Positions 22,621 through 34,069 are shown, counted from the first letter of the stretch. The stretch is 64,000 bases of DNA from Symsagittifera roscoffensis (GCF_963678635.1 NC_087063.1:47999220-48063219); one strand, 5' to 3'. Made by a program: numbers and translations. The notes: generated from the letters alone by a model not told the origin.

Positions 22621-23230
22621 TTTGTGAATTATCCCATGTTTCGTTTAGAATAATTTGTAATGTTTTTAAAAGATAGTTTCTCATTAAGAAGACTTGATTG
22701 AAAAATATCTAGTGGCTTCAAACTTTTATCTACTCTAAATACTATTTCTTCTGTTGGGTGGAATGTTGCATCTGCTTCGCAAGATCCTTAAAGTCTTCAA
22801 GGTAATGTGATTTTATATGGTGATTTTTTCTATACATTTAGAGATATTACATCTGACTTTGTATCGTTGACATACTTGATGGATGAAATTATTACTCTAA
22901 CAAAATTTTGAATTGGTTCAAATTCAAGGTCAGACAAATGTAAATTTTGTTTATTTTAATCAATAATATATTGACGTTTTTGACTGATAGAGAAGTCATA
23001 TACATGACCTGAAAGTGGTTTCAAGTGATTGTTTTGTTGATTATATGGGGTAGAACTTTGAGAAAAATGGGGGTTGTTCAATGAGTCTTCGAAAAAATGT
23101 TAGAGATGTACTTTTTGCCCTTTATATGTAACTTACAATTTAAGATGTTGAGTGTTGGGACAAATTTTGTAATAAATGGTATTCCAACGATTTTGTGTTT
23201 ATATCTCTTTTGTGGAATATTTGCTGTGAA
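22621..23230 (-). pseudogene. Protease-RT linker, outer copy
   Basis: Matches 17,150-17,760 of the inner copy. At about 23,225 it jumps to sequence that corresponds to 19,260 of the inner copy, so gag, zinc knuckle and the protease active site (about 1.5 kb) are deleted. Confidence 0.65.
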
Positions 23231-25470
23231 TATCATGAGTGGTTTATTAGGTGTATGGATTCATTATTAATTACAGTAAATCTGCTGCGTTTGGTATTTG
23301 TGGAAAATTTGTAAGTAGGGTCTTTGTAATCTCACGTTGTTGCAGATAATATGATAAAAGAATTTCGTTTTGCATTTGACTGGGTTGATAAATTTGGGTG
23401 TCTGTAGGGTTTTGTGATTGTACGTGATTTTTATATGATAACGAATTGGGTCTTTGAGGATAAAGATTTTCTTGTTTGTCCTGTTTTTTCTGAGTGCATG
23501 TAAAGTTCAAAAAGATCTGGTTGATAAAAGTTATGCTGTTGATTCCAGCGTTTACTTCGTGGATTCATATTTTACTGTTTTTTGTTATAAATGAAGTAGT
23601 CATCATATTCCGAATAGTGTGAATGATTTCTTGTGAGTTGTTTATTTGTTGGGTTTTTGTTTTGTTGAAAGTAAAATGGATAATTTTCACCAAGGTCTGT
23701 TGTAGTTTTTTGTTGTTTTTTGAAAAGCGATTGGAGAGCTGATTCTGGTATCTGGTTTTTGTTCGTGTATTTGATTTCAATGACGTGTTTTGTCGAATGG
23801 TTTTGTTATTGGCCTAATTATATTATTGTTTGCCAAACAATTATAATTGTGATTTGCAAAAATTTTCCTATTTGGATACTTTTGTTTTATTTGATTGTCG
23901 TGGCTTGGTTAGTGGTGTATATGGTATATGTTTGATAATCCATTTGGGAAAATTCTGGAACAAAACCTGGTCTTTTTATTGATTGAATAGTTGTCTGTGG
24001 AGTAGGACTATTTTTTTATATAGTGTCTTGAGCGTTGGATGATTAGGAGAAGTACCCCATTGTATCGTTGTAGGTATTGTTTCAACTATTTCCACATTTA
24101 TAAAATATGATCAGGTTTTGATATCTTGTCGTGTAAGATTTTTAGTTCCATTAAGGGTTTCTTGTAAATATATGTTGAGTTTAAACTTTTTTTCCTGTCC
24201 TATCACTAAATATTGTGTTTAAGTTTCAGAGTGTCGCATCAGTAGTGAGTGGAGTAACTCTTAAATAGTCTTTGTGTACAGGAACAGTGGCAATTGCTTC
24301 ACATGAAATATCAGTTGTGATGCTGATAAATACTAGATGAGATGATTTAGGGTCTCAGACATAATCTGTTTGGTCTGCTAATATAGTTTCTTCGTCTGAG
24401 ACTTGTGGTCGAAAAACTTTCTTGATGTTGATTTCAAATCTAAATTGTGAACAAAATAGTCTACAATGAGCCATGCTAGGATTCGTTGCAGATCAAGTCT
24501 TACTTTTCTTTTTGTGATTTTTCAATATTGGTGAGTGTTTCACGAATTGTATCCAGAAGTTGCATGAAAAGATTTTTTTCCTGTCTTACAGTTGCACGTC
24601 GAGATGTTTGAGTTGGTGAATAAGATAATGTTTCTTTCGGCTGTAGTATGTATATATAACTTTAATTATTAGAAAAAACTTTGTTTGTAAAAGCTGAACC
24701 CACTCATTGTGAACTTTGATGTTGTATATTTTTCATATATTCTGTAAAAACTTTTGAAAAGTCTAGATCTATGTCATCTGTCTGTATTTGATGCGGTATT
24801 TGATTTGACTGTGATGGCAAGATTTCAATAGTGAATATTCCACAATATGAAGTGATATTACAGATGCTTATTAGATAGAGGTTAAATAATTGTTTTCTAA
24901 TTCTTACTTTGTGAAATTTCTGTTTTAATGGGCTGTTTCCTTTTTTGAATAAATTTGCAAGCAATAAACGACACAATTGGACATATCCTCTAGCGGAATC
25001 ATTTTGTGGATGAATGACAAAGGAAATTATAAATTAATTGTCAAAATTTTTGTCGTATTGAAATTTTTTTTTAATTTGGCACTGTTAACGTGCAACTTTC
25101 AATATGTCTGATTGGTTGATTTCAATTATTTAGTCGTACTGATTTAGGAACAGACAATTTTTTAAATCGTTGTTTACCTTTTATCGATGATGGTGCTGTG
25201 GACTCTGATTGATAGAAAAAAGTTTTTTGGTCAATTTTTTGGGCTGTTTTTGCTCTATTGAGTCTTTTAGGTCCGGAAAATTGTATTGTAATTGCATCTG
25301 ATTCCGGAGCTGCGTTACGTATTTTTGAAAATCTGCGTTTAAAAATTTGTTTTTGTTTTGCTATTTTTGTCTCCTTTCTTGTTTATCTTTCCAATCTAAT
25401 GTACCTTATTGTTTTTCTATGTGGTGTAATTACAAGATCGTATCTTTCAAATTGAATTAATCAATTGTCA
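23231..25470 (-). pseudogene. Pre-gag ORF region, outer copy
   Basis: On the minus strand this holds the 5' coding part of the element: a block at 25,455-25,200 with FERYDLVITPHRKTIRYI, a block at 24,976-24,704 with CNITSYCGIFTIEI and IQTDDIDLDFSKVF, then LRVTPLT-like words near 24,260, then the Asn/Gln-rich block 24,220-23,271. The same order is found on the plus strand at 54,674-57,861. Conservation of several protein words between the two copies indicates a real ORF of a few hundred codons before gag, now broken. Function unknown. Confidence 0.6.
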
Positions 25471-26806
25471 AGTATTTTTGTTTGTTTCCTTCCTAAAATA
25501 TCTCTTGACAAAATGTTTAGGATGAGGAACGCAAAATCCAGGGTTTAAAATTCTATTTCCTAAACTGTTAGTTCTTACGTTTTTGTGGGTTACCCTAACC
25601 TTGGGGCATAAATTGTCAAGGTTGATGGGTTGGAGATAGAGTATATCAATTCGTTAGAATGATGTTTACTTTCTCATGACTATGATTTAATTTCAGAAAA
25701 CTTACCTAACCTTACTTAGGGTTTTGATATTTTAACAAGAGCTGGAGAATAGTAAATCAAATGGCAAGGCTCAGATATTATTAGAACGCAAGTAGATCGT
25801 TAGATACTTTTTTAAAATTTACTAATATTATGATAGTTTTAGCTTGGGTCAACTAAGAGAAAGTTGGGTCAATTGAAGGATGAGATAAACCGAACTTCTT
25901 CACTGTTTATCCTAGTTAAAATGGTTAATTTACTAAGTATTTCTACTAGTTCTGGGTCTTTGATAAGGGTTGGAGAGTGACCCGACGTTTGAGGTCGTTA
26001 GACACTTTTGATTATGAGATGGGGAGAACAAATTTGTTCTGATTGATCCAAGTGAAGCCTTGATAATCAAATAAAGTGAAACAAACAAAAGTTTAAATTA
26101 AGGTTAAATTTAAAGGTCCTAGGAAAACCTAGATGATCTGTTTTTATCTGAAATTTAGTTTGACGAAAAGCAAGGATAGGCCTTGATAATTTCTCAAAGA
26201 CAATGTTCAAGTTAAATTAAATTGTAAATTAGAAGATTTGGTTAAGAGTTTTGAATTTAAGTGATATTAGTTTTTGAAGTTATTTGGTTGTTTTAGATAA
26301 TGAAGCGAGGTTGAAGAAAAAACGAGTTCTTCAGAAGCAAGAAATTCTTTTAATTTTAAAAAATCTAATTTTAAATTTTTTACTGACTAATTTTTGTATT
26401 TTTCATTCAATATCGTTAGATTATACAAAAGTTTTCAAAACCAAAATACTGCAGTTTTTGATGAAAGGAACAACTTGTGTATCTTTTTTTCAGTTTTTTT
26501 ATTGTTAAATAAATTAATATAAAGCACCAAGAAGTTTATTGTTTGAAAGTTAAATCATTGCTCTAAGTAAAATTACTTTCATGTCGAAGAATAAAATTCT
26601 AAAAAATGGAGAATTTTGAAGGCTTATACTTTTTGTAGTTTGCGTCGTACTATCACTTAGTGACTTGGTCTGTTGTTCAGTAACTGGTTTTTGTCGAAGT
26701 GTTTGAAATATTGGCGTCTTAAATTGTCTATTTCATCTAAAGTTTTGCATTTTTGCATTTTTGGTATTATTTCTAATTCTAACTTGCTAAATTTAAGTTA
26801 GTTAGG
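25471..26806 (-). repeat. 5' leader of the outer copy
   Basis: Non-coding leader between the PBS and the pre-gag ORF. It matches the inverted 53.4-54.65-kb leader in order, for example tctgggtctttgat/ggttggagagtgacc versus the complement near 54.43 kb and gacaaaatgtttaggatgag versus catcctaaactttatgtcaag. One 74-codon frame at 26,284-26,508 on the plus strand has no support. Confidence 0.55.
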
Positions 26807-26810
26807 TCTT

Positions 26811-26833
26811 GTTCGAGATTTTTTGTCGCACCA
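26811..26833 (-). other. Primer-binding site of the outer copy
   Basis: The minus strand reads TGGTGCGAC followed by a short A-run and TCTCGAAC, as at 3,784-3,808. It begins two bases inside the LTR. Confidence 0.6.
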
Positions 26834-26835
26834 GA

Positions 26836-27223
26836 TGAGTTTAAGCCAGAGGTGCCTTTATCATAGAGTAAATACAGAAAAGGTACATGTCTGTTTGTCA
26901 CGCTATCTTATTTTCGGCCGGATAGATTCGTGCAAATTCTTATATTAATACCATTCTTAATCTTACACTCATATCTCATGTCTCAAAAGATCTAGTGTAT
27001 ACTGGTATTGGCAGGTTGAGTTGATGGAACTTGTCCGAAGGAGAGAAACTGTCTTCTAAGATTTATTCAAATTGTTCTGGTGCTGAAAATACAAGTTGTT
27101 TCAGCACTACAAACAATTGTCAGTGTTAGTGATGAAAAATGATTGGTTAGTTAGTAATGTTTCATAGTGATAGTTTTATCAGTAATATAATTGGTTTTAA
27201 ATACTAGTTTAGTTCTGGTTCCA
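26836..27223 (-). repeat. LTR (copy C), 5' LTR of the outer copy
   Basis: A 388-bp LTR, TGAGT to CTGGTTCCA on the plus strand, followed inside the element by the PBS. It is also the left outer arm of the palindrome that ends at 29,779. Confidence 0.85.
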
Positions 27224-28056
27224 AATAGTCTTTTTTACAGGCTGATTTTTCTTTGAAAAATTTTTCATATGAAAAATTTTTTTTCCTACCTTTTCCATAT
27301 ATGAAAAAATGTTTATCCTAGATTTTCCATTGTGAAAAAAGCCTTATCCTAGAGTTTTTTTTCTACAATTTTTTGAGTCTACGAAACTGTAGGAAATTGT
27401 AGGATAAGCAGTTTTTCATATATGGAAATTGTAGGATAAGCAATTCATACCTCGGCTTTTTATTGCCAGATTGTTGTGTTAGAATCAACCAGCCGCAGAA
27501 TTTGGTTTATATCTTTTATCAACCAATTTTCGAAAATATATGAAAATTGTATGACAAGCATTTTTCCACAATTAATGTATGGAATTGTATGATAAGCATT
27601 TTCGGTTTATGGAGCTCAACTCGGGTTGTATTTCAACTGCATCTTAGCATCACATTACCTTTCCAGGGCTTTTTGTTGGTTTTAATCGGATTTTTTATAG
27701 GACCGCTAAAAAACCGCAAGAAAACGCTCAAATCTTGCTTGAAAAACCGTTCAAAAATCACCGCAAGGAATGAGCGGTTTTTGAGCGTTTTTTCAAGCAA
27801 GATTTGAGCGTTTTAAGCGCTTTTTCCAGAAAAACCGCCCAAACCGCCCAAACCACTCAAACCGCCCAAACCACTCAAACCGCTCAAACCGCTCGAATCT
27901 TGCTGGAAAACCGCTCAAACCGCCCATATCTTGAGCAATTTTGAGCGGGATCTCGACCCGGGTAGTTTTTTAAATACTCTGTGTTTGATTCGGTTGTCAA
28001 GTAATGAATATGAAAAGCGCCCACAAAGAAAAAACAGCATGTAAAAAAAGACTATT
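27224..28056. repeat. Foldback sequence S, left copy
   Basis: An 833-bp sequence between two LTRs that point away from each other. Its ends are inverted repeats: aatagtcttttttacaggctg at the left and the complement of it (cagcatgtaaaaaaagactatt) at the right. Inside are repeats of ttgtaggataagca (27,390-27,450, plus the variant tgtatgacaagca at 27,547-27,600), a pair of inverted gcaagatttgagcg blocks (27,730-27,805) and a tandem array of the 9-mer aaaccgccc/aaaccactc (27,830-27,895). No coding content. Confidence 0.8.
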
Positions 28057-28388
28057 TGGAACCAGTACGAATTAGTAATTAAAATCAATTATTTTACTGA
28101 TAAAAATTATCCCTATAAAACAATAACAACTAATCAATCATTTTCCATCACTAACACTGACATGTGTTGTAGTGCTGAAAATACTTGTAGTTTCAATACC
28201 AGAACAATTTGAATGAATCTTAGAAGACAGTTGTTCTCCTTTGGACAAGTTCCATCAACTCAACCTGCAAATACTAGTATACACAAGATCTATTGAGACT
28301 AGGAGATATAAGTGTAAGATTAAGATTGGTATTAGACTAAGAAGTTGCACGAATCTATCCGGCCGAAAATAAGATAGCGTGACAAACG
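28057..28388 (+). repeat. LTR (copy D), truncated
   Basis: Plus-oriented LTR starting TGGAACCAG and breaking off after gatagcgtgacaaacggg, about 60 bp before the LTR end. It meets the truncated LTR E at the centre of the palindrome. Confidence 0.8.
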
Positions 28389-28604
28389 GGTTGCAGGTTG
28401 AGTTGATGGAACTTGTCCAAAGGAGAACAACTGTCTTCTAAGATTTATTCAAATTGTTCTGGTGCTGAAACTACAAGTATGTTCAGCACTACAACACATG
28501 TCAGTGTTAATGATGGAAAATGATTGATTAGTTGGTAATGTTTTATAGGGATAATTTTTATCAGTAATATAATTGATTTTAATTACTAATTAGTACTGGT
28601 TCCA
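28389..28604 (-). repeat. LTR (copy E), truncated
   Basis: Minus-oriented LTR starting inside the element at gcaggttgagttgatgg and ending CTGGTTCCA. Together with LTR D it forms the slightly asymmetric centre of the palindrome. Confidence 0.8.
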
Positions 28605-29401
28605 AATAGTCTTTTTTTACATGCTGTTTTTTCTTTGTGGGCGCTTTTCATATTCATTACTTGACAACCGAATCAAACACAGAGTATTTAAAAAACTACA
28701 CGGGTCGAGATCCCGCTCAAAATTGCTCAAGATAAGGGCGGTTTGAGCGGTTTTCCGGCAAGATTCGAGCAGTTTGAGCGGTTTGGGCGGTTTGGGCGGT
28801 TTTTCTGGAAAAACCGCTTAAAACGCTCAAATCTTGCTTGGAAAACCGCTCATTCCTTGCGGTGATTTTTGAACGGTTTTTCAAGCAAGATTTGAGCGTT
28901 TTTCTGCGGCTTTTTAGCGGTCCTATAAAAAAAATCCGATTAAAACCAATAAAAAGCCCTGGAAAGATAACGTGATGCTAAGATGCAGTTGAAATACAAC
29001 CCGAGCTGAGCTCCATAAACCGAAAATGCTTATCATACAATTCCATACATTAAGTGTGTGGAAAAATGCATGTCATACAATTTTCATACATTTTCGAAAA
29101 TTGGTTGATAAACGATATAAACCAAATTCTGCGGCTGGTTGATTCTAACACAACAATCTGGTAATAAAAAGCCGAGGTATGAATTGCTTATCCTACAATT
29201 TCCATATATGAAAAACTGCTTATCCTACAATTTCCTACAGTTTGGTAGACTCAAAAAATTGTAAAAAAACCTCTAGGATAAGCATTTTTTCATATATGGA
29301 AAATGTAGGATAAACATTTTTTCATATATGGAAAAGGTAGGAAAAAATTTTTTCATATGAAAAATTTTTCAAAGAAAAATCAGCCCGTAAAAAAAACTAT
29401 T
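28605..29401. repeat. Foldback sequence S, right copy (inverted)
   Basis: Inverted copy of 27,224-28,056 with scattered substitutions and indels, for example a shorter 9-mer array at 28,755-28,805. Divergence between the two S copies argues that the palindrome is real and not an assembly duplicate. Confidence 0.8.
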
Positions 29402-29779
29402 TGGAACCAGTACTACACTAGTATTTAAAACCAATTGTATTACTGATAAAACTATCACTATGAAACATTACTAACTAACCAATCATTTTTCATCACTAAC
29501 ACTGACAATTGTTTGTAGTGGTGAAACTACTTGTATTTTCAGCACCAGAACAATTTGAATAAATCTTAGAAGACTGTTGTTCTCCTTTGGACAAGTTCCA
29601 TCAACTCAACCTGCAAATACTAGTAAACACTAGATCTATTGAGACTAGGAGATATAAGTGTAAGATAAAGATTGGTATTAGACTGAGAAGTTGCACGAAT
29701 CTATCCGGCCGAAAATAAGATAGCGTGACAAACAGACGGTGTACCTTTTCTGAATTTACTCTATGATCAAGGCTCACCT
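29402..29779 (+). repeat. LTR (copy F), truncated at its end
   Basis: Plus-oriented LTR starting TGGAACCAG. It is complete until ctctatgatcaaggctcacctt and then passes directly into the inverted Artemis-like segment at about 29,776, so the last 15 or so bases are lost. Confidence 0.8.
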
Positions 29780-30357
29780 TAGATGGCGAAAGTACCAAAA
29801 TCCATGTCTGTAAGCCGTCGTCTGCGTCTGTGAACTTAAAACTGCCTTGCAAGCCGGGCATTCCAAGTCCAGAAGTGCTTACATTCATTCCAAGTTCAAT
29901 GTTCTTCACTTAAGACGATATAATGCCAGGGAGATTGGTTTAAGCAGTGTCTGAGAGAATCATTCGGTGCTGTTATTCTTCGCACTCTTCAGCTGACGAA
30001 ATAATTGATATCCTTTCGAGTCTGCAGTTCGAAAGTATTACACCCTTCGTTTTTCCGGAAAAAAATACTCCACTTGACTCAGTGAAAGCTTTTATTTTAA
30101 ATACGCTCAAAGATCAGAATCCAAACACGTCAAACGACTCGAGTACAAAGTTGTGGAAAGAGAAAATTAAATTAAATGAGAGAGGTAAACGCAAACTTGA
30201 GAAAATTTTATACGAATACCATAGAGAGCCATTGAGACAACACAGACGCTTTGTCGAAAGTGGACGTTTCGAGGAAAACAGAAAGAACAGAAAAAAAGAG
30301 CCAGTTGCTCAACAATATTTAAAAACAAAATTTTACTTTTCGTACTTTTATTTTTAG
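29776..30357 (+). pseudogene. Artemis/SNM1-like C-terminal part, inverted duplicate
   Basis: The frame 29,947-30,357 is open for 136 codons. It contains CCYSSHSSADEIIDILSSLQ, then FVFPEKNTPLDSVKAFILNTL, then a basic tail. The pattern C-x-S-x-HSS..E...FL..L....I.P.V......D.V...L matches the C-terminal DRMBL domain of the SNM1/Artemis family of DNA-repair nucleases. The upstream part 29,776-29,946 also matches (words corresponding to KIHVCKP) but is frameshifted. The same block is present on the minus strand at 32,400-32,945 attached to the rest of the gene, so this is a truncated inverted duplicate. It cannot be an enzyme without the metallo-beta-lactamase part. Confidence 0.7.
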
Positions 30358-31265
30358 TTACCGCATGTATGATTTTTTATTTTTGTTTTAATTAAACGAG
30401 GATTTTTAATCCAGTTTTTACAGGAAACTTCAGTTCAGCTTTCAAAAAATAAAATCGAGCCGTCCTTTATCTCGTCTCAAATACTGAAACATCTCATCTC
30501 AAATACTCGTCTTAACTATTGAACCATCTCGTCTCAAATACTGATGAGCGCGATGATAAATTTTGAACCTACTGAATCATCTCATCTCAAATACTGATCA
30601 ATGACTTAGCTGCCATTTCAAACTGAACCATTCATCTCATATACTGATGATGATTTCTTAAGCTTAACTGAACCATCTCATCTCAAATAATGATGAGCCC
30701 CTATTTCAAACATGAACTGCCATTTCAAACCCTGAACAGCTATTTCAAACCCATTTCAAACAAAAACGGAAGATTTGACATCCGCATAAAAAACCAATGT
30801 TTTAGGATTTGTTTGTGGATTCCGCTGACAAATGGATAAGTCCTTTTGTGTTCAAATTGCGCGTTCCTGTAGATGATAAATCAAATATTCCATTTCTATC
30901 TTTTAATTGTTCATATGCAAGTTCAGTAATAAACAAAAATGCGAAATTTTGCGGGTTCCACTTACATTTTGCGGAATCCACTTACAGTTGCGGAATCCAA
31001 AACAACTAGCTATACTTGCTTGTTGCGGAATCCGCAGCAAAACAAATGTGTCGACAAAATTTACGTTACAGATATTTAGATGCGGAATCCACTCAAATTT
31101 GAAGCAAGATTTGAGCGGTTTGAGCGGTTTTCTTAGACAATTACGCTCAAAATCTTGCTTTAAAATGAGCGGTTTGAGCGGTATTTGAACGGTATTTGAA
31201 CAGTTTATCTAAAAAAACTCGCAAGATTTGAACGGTTAAGAGCGGTTGACCTTTGAAAAACGCTG
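30358..31265 (+). repeat. Left arm of the second palindrome, non-coding part
   Basis: Contains a degenerate tandem repeat of catctcatctcaaatactga (30,475-30,690), a short array of atttcaaac words (30,700-30,765), gcggaatccacttaca words (30,950-31,100) and gcaagatttgagcggtttgagcgg blocks (31,095-31,265). Each of these returns inverted in the right arm. Confidence 0.75.
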
Positions 31266-32399
31266 AAAAACCGCTCAAATCTTGCGCGGTTTTTGAGCGT
31301 TTTTTTGGATAAACCTCTCAGAAATCGTTCAAATCTTGCGAGGTCTTTGAGCAAGTTTTTTAGATAAACCGTTCGAAACCGCTCAAACCGCTCATTTTAA
31401 AGCAAGATTTTGAGCGTAGTTGTCTAGAAAAACAACCGCTCAAACCGCTCAAACCTTGCTTCAAATTAGGTGAAAATGCTCGACTCGGGTATCTTTTGAC
31501 TTTCTCGACCAAATTAATGCTCCAACCACGCCAGATATGTTTCGACCCATTCCATTACATTGCATTGGATAGGAGCACTTTTTTGTGTCTGTATGTTCCT
31601 GGATTCCAGAGACAAATCTTAAAATATGTTCCAAAATGAAAGTGGATTCCGCAAACAAAATTTGAGTGGATTCCGCATCTATATACCTGTAACGTACATT
31701 TTGTCGACATATTTGTTTTGCTGCAGTTTTCGCAACAAGCAAGTATAGCTAGTTGTTTTGGATTCTGCAACTGCAAATGGGTTCCGCAAACTGTAAGTGG
31801 AATCCGCAAAACCTAGGTGGAATCCGCAAATGTAAGTGGAACCCGCAAAATTTCGGACTTTTGTTCATTACTGAACTTGCATATAAACAATTGAAAGCTT
31901 GGAGTGGAATATTTGATTTATTAGCTACAGGAACGCGCAATTTGAACGCAAAAGGACTTATCCATTTGTCAGCGGAATCAACAAACAAACCTTAGATTAT
32001 TGGTTAATTATGCGGATGTCAAATCTTTCGTTTTGGTTTGAAATCGGTTTGAAATTGCTGTTCAGGGTTTGAAATGGCAGTTCATGTTTGAAATGGGGGC
32101 TCATCAGTATTTGAGATGAGATGGTTCAGTTATGCTTAAGAAATCATCATCAGTATTTGAGATGAGATGGTTCAGTTTGAAATGGCAGCTAAGTCATTCA
32201 TCAGTATTTGAGACGAGATGGTTCAGTAGTTAAGACGAGTTTTTGAGATGAGATGGTTCAGTATTTGAGACGAGATAAAGAACGGCTCGATTTTATTTTT
32301 TGAAAGCTGAACTGAAATTTCCTGTAAAACTGGATTAAAAATTAAAACAAAATAAAAAATTATACAAGCGGTAACTAAAAATAACAGTACGAAAAGTAA
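31266..32399 (-). repeat. Right arm of the second palindrome, non-coding part
   Basis: Inverted counterpart of 30,358-31,265. It has an extra segment at about 31,470-31,655 (beginning ctcgactcgggtatcttttg) that the left arm lacks. The gattccgcaaactgtaagtg array at 31,765-31,850 and the gagatgagatggttcagt array at 32,110-32,270 mirror the left arm. Confidence 0.75.
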
Positions 32400-32945
32400 A
32401 CTATTGTTTTTAAATCTTGTTGAGCAATTTGATCAATTTTTCAGTTCTTTCTGTTTTCCTCGAAACGTCCACTTTCGACAAAGCGTCTGTATTGTCTCAA
32501 TGGCTCTCTATGGTATTCTTATAAAATTTTCTCAAGTTTGCGTTTACCTCTCTCTTTAATTTAATTTTCTCTTTCCACAACTTTGTACTCAAATCGTTTG
32601 ACGTGTTTGGATTCTGATGTTTGAGCGTGTTTAAAATAAAAGTTTTCACAGAGTCAAGTGGAGTATCTTTATCCGGAAAAACGAAGGGTGTAATTTTTTT
32701 GAACAGCAGACTCGAAAGGATATCAATTATTTCGTCAGCTGAAGAGTGCGAAGAATAACAGCACCGAATGGTTCTCTCAGACGCTGCTTAAACCAATCTC
32801 CCAGGCATTATCTCGTCTTCAGTGAAAAAAATTGCAGTGGCAATGATTGTGGGCGCTTCTGGACAGATTGGAAGGCAGTTTTAGATTCACAAACGCAGAA
32901 GACGGCTTGCAGACATGGATTTTGGTACTTTCGCCATCTAAGGTT
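32400..32945 (-). pseudogene. Artemis/SNM1-like DRMBL part
   Basis: Reading the minus strand: KIHVCKPSSAFVNLKLP near 32,860-32,925, then WEIGLSSV near 32,790, then CCYSSHSSADEIIDILSSLL and PFVFPDKDTPLDSVKTFILN near 32,620-32,760. This is the C-terminal half of the SNM1/Artemis catalytic region (DRMBL). It continues in order from the metallo-beta-lactamase part at 33,030-33,700. Frameshifts and stops occur in the first half; the DRMBL block itself is still open. Confidence 0.7.
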
Positions 32946-33029
32946 AGCCAATTTTGAATTGACGGGACAAAAGTGTACAGTCGATACATAATGAAACATG
33001 ACCTAATGAAACGTGAACTTAAGTGTTGA

Positions 33030-33790
33030 ATCTAAGTGCAAGCTCTTTCATCAAAAACTCAAAAACGTAGCGAGTTTCGTTATAAAAATGGACCACATTA
33101 TTTTGAAATGAACAGAGTCATGCGGACACGGCTAGAAAGATGGCTGAAAGACAGCTCTACCTACAAGGTATGGAATTGAAATCTGTTTAACAAAACGTTG
33201 TGTCGATGTAATCTTTATCAAAATTATGAGCAGCAGTTTCTTGTAAATTGTCAAAAAGATGATTGATTCGCTTCGTATGACATCTTGCCATCCCAATTTT
33301 CCAGTAAAAAGGACAGATTTTTCTTTGCAAAATATTAAGAAGATTACTGAACCTGGACAGTCATCTGCAGGAATAAGAGTGAAAGTTAAGGTACGAGTAT
33401 CGTCCCCTTCTGATGAAACCTTCAATGTTATCTCCTTAACTGAATCCAGGGGTATAATATATGGAGCTTAATGAACATAAAGCGTCAATGCACTCAACAA
33501 AGTAGCCGAAATTTTTGACAATAAATTTTCAAGTTATAGTGTTGTAACCTTTCGAAGAGATCAGGCTCATTAAGGCCCACCATGTGATCTGTATGACGGC
33601 GCGAAAGAAAATAAACCGTAGATTTGAGGTTCTCACCATTGAAGCGATCAATTGAAACCTCAGCAAAATCTGATATTGAGCCGGGAAATAGCTTATAAGA
33701 AAGGAGAATTTCGATCGTCATGAGCCCGTTTTGAGTGTAAGCATCTCTCCTTGGTTGATATATACAGCCAAAATTTTTATCATGTGGGCG
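33030..33790 (-). pseudogene. Artemis-like (DCLRE1C/SNM1 family) nuclease, N-terminal MBL part
   Basis: Artemis and its SNM1 relatives are metallo-beta-lactamase/beta-CASP nucleases that open and trim DNA ends in repair. Minus-strand words in order: ISDFAEVSIDRFNGENLKST then YFLSRRHTDHMVGL (33,570-33,640), TFTLIPADDCPGSVIFL and SVLFTG (33,330-33,390), DKDYIDTTFC (about 33,190-33,220) and YVFEFLMKELALRF (about 33,020-33,060). These follow the Artemis order SIDRF..EN, HxHxDH, IPAxHCPGS, YTGDFR, DTTFC. Lesions: the first His of HxHxDH is Arg, the His of the AxHCPGS motif is Asp, and several frameshifts and stops are present. No intron is needed between 33.7 and 32.4 kb. It is a pseudogene, possibly a retrocopy or a decayed paralogue. 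Confidence 0.85.
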
Positions 33791-33831
33791 CAGAATTAAG
33801 ATTACACGACTGGATCCGAAAAAAAATAACA

Positions 33832-34069
33832 CTTAGCTTTAGTAGAGCCAATTTTCTCAAGTCAAAAAGAACTATTTGGGAATTTTAATTCCATAATATC
33901 ATTTACTAAAATTTTATCTGTTTAAACTACTTTATAGCACCAATAAAACATAACGATAAGGCAAAAAACTGAAAGATAATGAAGTTTTAGAAGAGAGAAA
34001 ATTGAAGAGAGAGAACTAAATAAAATAGACTGATATGAGGGCACCAGTGACGGCTGTTGATCATTGCGC
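33832..34069. other. Unassigned spacer
   Basis: AT-rich spacer between the Artemis-like pseudogene and the tandem repeats. No feature is supported. Confidence 0.3.

Noticed and set aside
26836-33000. Palindromes as simple assembly or amplification artefacts
   Set aside because: The arms differ by many substitutions and indels, which an artefact copied from one molecule would not show. Long reads would still settle it.
33132-33425. Membrane protein reading of the 97-codon minus frame
   Set aside because: Its first third is the metallo-beta-lactamase motif of the Artemis-like pseudogene; the hydrophobic remainder is a frameshifted read of the DTTFC region.
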